This document shows positions 15,044 to 17,281 of a stretch of DNA of 17,281 bases, in pieces (the stretch's first letter is position 1; each line of letters starts with the position of its first letter). Under the pieces are notes generated by a model. That model had not been told where the DNA came from and did not search any database. It saw only the letters and a list, made by a program, of their open reading frames with translations. The stretch is from contig JAEEJT010000121.1 of the NCBI GenBank assembly GCA_016282055.1, positions 1 to 17,281 on the forward strand. Reading direction: 5' to 3'. The translations under genes and the position numbers were made by a program. The DNA is from Bacilli bacterium. GTDB taxonomy: Bacteria > Bacillota_I > Bacilli_A > ML615J-28 > CAG-698.

Positions 15044-15637
15044 ATGGTTTTATATATTATTCTATTTATATTATCTATTGTAATACCTGCTGTATTAAAT
15101 ATGATTTTTTCAAATCTACCTATTTGGTATGATTGGGTAGCTAGTATATCTATATTTGCTATTATCTTTGGTTTAGATGCACTTATTGCATGGATATTAC
15201 ATGCAATGGATAGTAAGTATTTTGATTATAATAAAAAGATGTTTATTGTATCTAAAAAAGAACAAAAGTTTTTAGATATCTTAAGAGTAAAAGATTGGAA
15301 AGATCATATACCAGAAATGGGTCAATTATGTGATTTTAAAAAGAATCACATATATTCATACGAACCTGAATATTTAAACAAGTTTTTAGTTGAAACTGTA
15401 TACGCTGAAGTTATTCATGTTGGTATGGCATTAATAGGGTTTTTAGTTATATTTATTTGGCCATTAATTATATGTATATTTACTAAGTCATATGATTTTA
15501 GTGATATACTTAGATTCACTTTACCAATGAGTTTAATTAATGTTTTTTTGAATTTACCACCAATTTTAATTCAAAGATATAATCGTCCTAGATTAATGGT
15601 TTTATATAAATATAGTATAAGACATAAGAAGGCTTAA
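15044..15637 (+). CDS. CrtO-like membrane acyltransferase (glycosyl-diaponeurosporenoate acyltransferase family)
   Basis: This membrane protein of 197 residues has about four hydrophobic segments (1-20, 31-53, 122-146, 157-176). Three motifs match my memory of Staphylococcus aureus CrtO in the same order: WKDHIPEMGQ (85-94, CrtO WKHKILDGHQ), VETVYAEVIH (116-125, CrtO IETKRAELIH) and IQRYNRPRL (176-184, CrtO VQRYNRPRL). CrtO adds a fatty acid to the sugar of glycosylated diaponeurosporenoate in staphyloxanthin synthesis. No carotenoid synthase or desaturase is present here, so the likely role is acylating another glycosylated lipid made by the adjacent GT2 enzyme. That is inference. GAGGA (15033-15037) inside the preceding gene is its RBS. 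The last codons and stop lie within the terminator hairpin. Confidence 0.82.
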   Translation: MVLYIILFILSIVIPAVLNMIFSNLPIWYDWVASISIFAIIFGLDALIAWILHAMDSKYFDYNKKMFIVSKKEQKFLDILRVKDWKDHIPEMGQLCDFKKNHIYSYEPEYLNKFLVETVYAEVIHVGMALIGFLVIFIWPLIICIFTKSYDFSDILRFTLPMSLINVFLNLPPILIQRYNRPRLMVLYKYSIRHKKA

Positions 15638-15650
15638 GCCTTCTTTTTTA
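15626..15650 (+). terminator. intrinsic terminator overlapping the stop codon
   Basis: AAGAAGGC (15626-15633) pairs perfectly with GCCTTCTT (15638-15645) around TTAA, followed by a T run. The stop TAA (15635-15637) is in the loop and the 5' arm encodes the last residues. Confidence 0.93.
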
Positions 15651-15678
15651 TTTTATGACAATTAATAAAAAAGTATTT

Positions 15679-15707
15679 TTGATTAATTATAAAAGTTTTG
15701 TTATAAT
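15679..15707 (+). promoter_or_regulatory. promoter of the SIS-copper ATPase unit
   Basis: TTGATT (15679-15684), a 17-base spacer and TATAAT (15702-15707) put the start near 15714, nine bases before AGGAG. No CopY- or CsoR-like operator is evident. Confidence 0.82.
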
Positions 15708-15732
15708 TAATATATGTTATATAGGAGTTATT

Positions 15733-16449
15733 ATGGAAAACTATAAAGAAAATATAATTAATTTAATTAATCAACTTGATTTAGAAAAAGATAATATTAA
15801 AAAAGCAAGTAAGATTATGTATAAAGCAATGAAAGATAATAAAGTGTGTCATGTATTTGCAACAGGTCACTCTCATATGTTTAGTGAAGAGTTATTTTAT
15901 AGAGCTGGTGGACTTGTGCAAATTAATCCAATTTTAGAGCCTTTCTTGATGCAACATGAAGGAGCTATGAGATCAACTCAATTTGAACGTTTAACTGGTA
16001 TTAGTAAAATAATCTATGATAGTCTTGATTTAAAAGAAGGTGAACCATTTATTATTGTATCTAACAGTGGAATAAATAATGTTCCTATTGAAATGGCTAA
16101 GATTTGTAAAGAGAATAATCATGAAGTTATTGTTATAACTAGTATGAATAATAAAGATTTGAAATCAAGAAATGATAGTGGAAAACATTTATACGAGTTT
16201 GGTGATGTTGTTATTGATAATCATACACCAATTGGAGATGGATGTATTGATTCAAAATATGGAAAAGTTGGTGCTACTTCAACTGTTTTAAATACTATTA
16301 TTGCTCAAGAGTTAGTTCTTGAAATTATTCGTTTATATGAAGAGGATAATTTAACTCCACCTATTTATTATAGTGCTAATAATGGAGGAGATAATCATAA
16401 TAAGGAGTTAATACGTAATTATAAAAATCGTATTAAGTGTTTATACTAA
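15733..16449 (+). CDS. SIS-domain sugar-phosphate-binding protein (UPF0309-like)
   Basis: This is a probable phosphosugar isomerase or binding protein of the cytosol. It is 238 residues, the normal size for single-SIS proteins. Motifs of the UPF0309 group are ATGHSHMFSEELFYRAGG (43-60), the phosphosugar-binding SNSGINNVPIEMA (110-122), IDNHTPIGDG (161-170) and ATSTV (181-185). The substrate is not known; amino-sugar phosphates are typical of relatives. The ATG at 15733 has AGGAG at 15723-15727 and sits downstream of the promoter. The longer frame from 15655 begins before the promoter and inside the preceding terminator tail, so it is not used. The stop overlaps the copper ATPase start (TAATG). 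Confidence 0.9.
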   Translation: MENYKENIINLINQLDLEKDNIKKASKIMYKAMKDNKVCHVFATGHSHMFSEELFYRAGGLVQINPILEPFLMQHEGAMRSTQFERLTGISKIIYDSLDLKEGEPFIIVSNSGINNVPIEMAKICKENNHEVIVITSMNNKDLKSRNDSGKHLYEFGDVVIDNHTPIGDGCIDSKYGKVGATSTVLNTIIAQELVLEIIRLYEEDNLTPPIYYSANNGGDNHNKELIRNYKNRIKCLY

Positions 16450-17281
16450 TGAAGAAATCATATTTCGTTGAAGGTATGAGTTGTAGTAGTTGTAGTAGTG
16501 CTGTTGAGAAGGCTGTTGGCAAGTTAAAAGAAGTTAATAATGTTAGTGTTAATTTAATAACAAAAGAAATGGTCGTTGAATCAAGTAGTGAAATAGATAG
16601 TAAAATAATAAAAGTTGTTAAAAAAGCTGGATACTCTATAAATGATATATCTATTGATAAAAAAGATAATAAAAAAGTATTATTAATTATTTCAATTATT
16701 ATCTCAGCAATACTTATGATTATATCTATGGTAGAGTTTAAGGGATTTTTAGATAAGATGAAATATCCTTATATTAATATATCTATTCAAATAGTACTTG
16801 CTTTAACATTAATTATTATTAATAATAGATATTATGTTAGTGGATATAAAAAATTATTTAAACTTCGTCCTAACATGGATTCACTTATTGCTATAGGATC
16901 TAGTGTATCTTTTATTTATAGTTTATATGAGTATATTATAATTCTTATGAACTTAAATAATATGAATATAATACATAAGTATACTATGAATTTATATTTT
17001 GATTCTAGTGCAATGATATTAACATTTGTTTCTATTGGTAAGTTTTTAGAAAGTGTATCACTATCTAAAACAAAACACGAATTAACAAATTTAATTGGTT
17101 TACTTCCTCAAGAAGCATTAGTATATAATGGAGTTGATTTTGTTAAAGTAAATGCTAATACAATTAATAAAGATGATTTAATTTTGGTTAAAAAAGGAAT
17201 GATTATTCCAACTGATGGATATATAATTGAAGGGAAAGCATTAGTTGATGAAGCTAATATTACTGGAGAGAGTATTCCTGT
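16449..17281 (+). CDS. copA: copper-translocating P-type ATPase, N-terminal part (cut by window edge)
   Basis: This copper exporter of the P1B-ATPase family is encoded here for 277 of an expected 700-800 residues. The frame is open to the right edge. Residues 1-65 form a heavy-metal-associated domain with GMSCSSC (9-15); Cys12 and Cys15 are the metal ligands. Two hydrophobic segments, the conserved PNMDSLIAIGSS and GKFLESVSLSKTKHE segments and the start of the actuator domain follow, ending at TGES near the edge. The CPC, DKTG and ATP-binding regions lie outside, so copper rather than another metal is inferred from the domain type and wording. The ATG overlaps the SIS stop (TAATG) with no separate strong RBS, so translation is probably coupled. 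It is an unusual partner for a sugar-phosphate protein. Confidence 0.92.
   Translation, partial: MKKSYFVEGMSCSSCSSAVEKAVGKLKEVNNVSVNLITKEMVVESSSEIDSKIIKVVKKAGYSINDISIDKKDNKKVLLIISIIISAILMIISMVEFKGFLDKMKYPYINISIQIVLALTLIIINNRYYVSGYKKLFKLRPNMDSLIAIGSSVSFIYSLYEYIIILMNLNNMNIIHKYTMNLYFDSSAMILTFVSIGKFLESVSLSKTKHELTNLIGLLPQEALVYNGVDFVKVNANTINKDDLILVKKGMIIPTDGYIIEGKALVDEANITGESIP

Noticed and set aside
15655..15732. N-terminal extension of the SIS protein by 26 codons
   Set aside because: It begins upstream of the promoter and would not be on the message. AGGAG precedes the ATG at 15733.

Overview
The window is very AT-rich, with TGG for Trp, no need for UGA recoding, and AGGAGG-type ribosome binding sites. 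Regulation is by riboswitch, T-box and U-tract hairpins. Together with lipobox lipoproteins and consensus TTGACA-17-TATAAT promoters, this points to a low-GC Firmicute with the standard genetic code, perhaps a gut Bacilli/Erysipelotrichia or Mollicutes-related lineage. The lineage is inference, since no marker gene was aligned. No rRNA, tRNA, CRISPR array, insertion sequence or phage gene was seen.

Region 1 (1-6494, + strand) is a purine salvage and import block. It opens with the 3' part of a BMP-family substrate-binding protein gene. A promoter, a guanine-class purine riboswitch and an intrinsic terminator follow. They lead into xpt (xanthine phosphoribosyltransferase), a complete BMP lipoprotein paralogous to the first, a double-domain ABC ATPase, and two permeases joined by TAATG overlaps. 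The layout matches the nupNOPQ guanosine importer of Bacillus subtilis, here fused to xpt under one guanine switch. A strong GAAA-tetraloop hairpin lies between the binding-protein and ATPase genes.

Region 2 (6495-9103) is a minus-strand island. A membrane-anchored small protein of unknown function has its own promoter and terminator. Downstream lie a calcineurin-like phosphoesterase lipoprotein and an overlapping polytopic membrane protein. A 118-base stretch between the two blocks is unexplained.

Region 3 (9198-12685) is ileS with a full Ile-specific T-box leader (specifier ATC, acceptor-pairing TGGT). The enzyme looks like the eukaryote/archaea-like type 2 IleRS. Three copies of the palindrome TTGTACAA lie in and around the leader.

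Region 4 (12762-15650) is an envelope-lipid operon with a long structured 5' leader. It holds a membrane family-2 glycosyltransferase, a PlsC-like acyltransferase and a homologue of the staphyloxanthin acyltransferase CrtO. No carotenoid genes are visible, so the product is probably a different glycosylated and acylated lipid.

Region 5 (15679-17281) is a SIS-domain sugar-phosphate protein translationally coupled to a copper P-type ATPase cut by the window edge.
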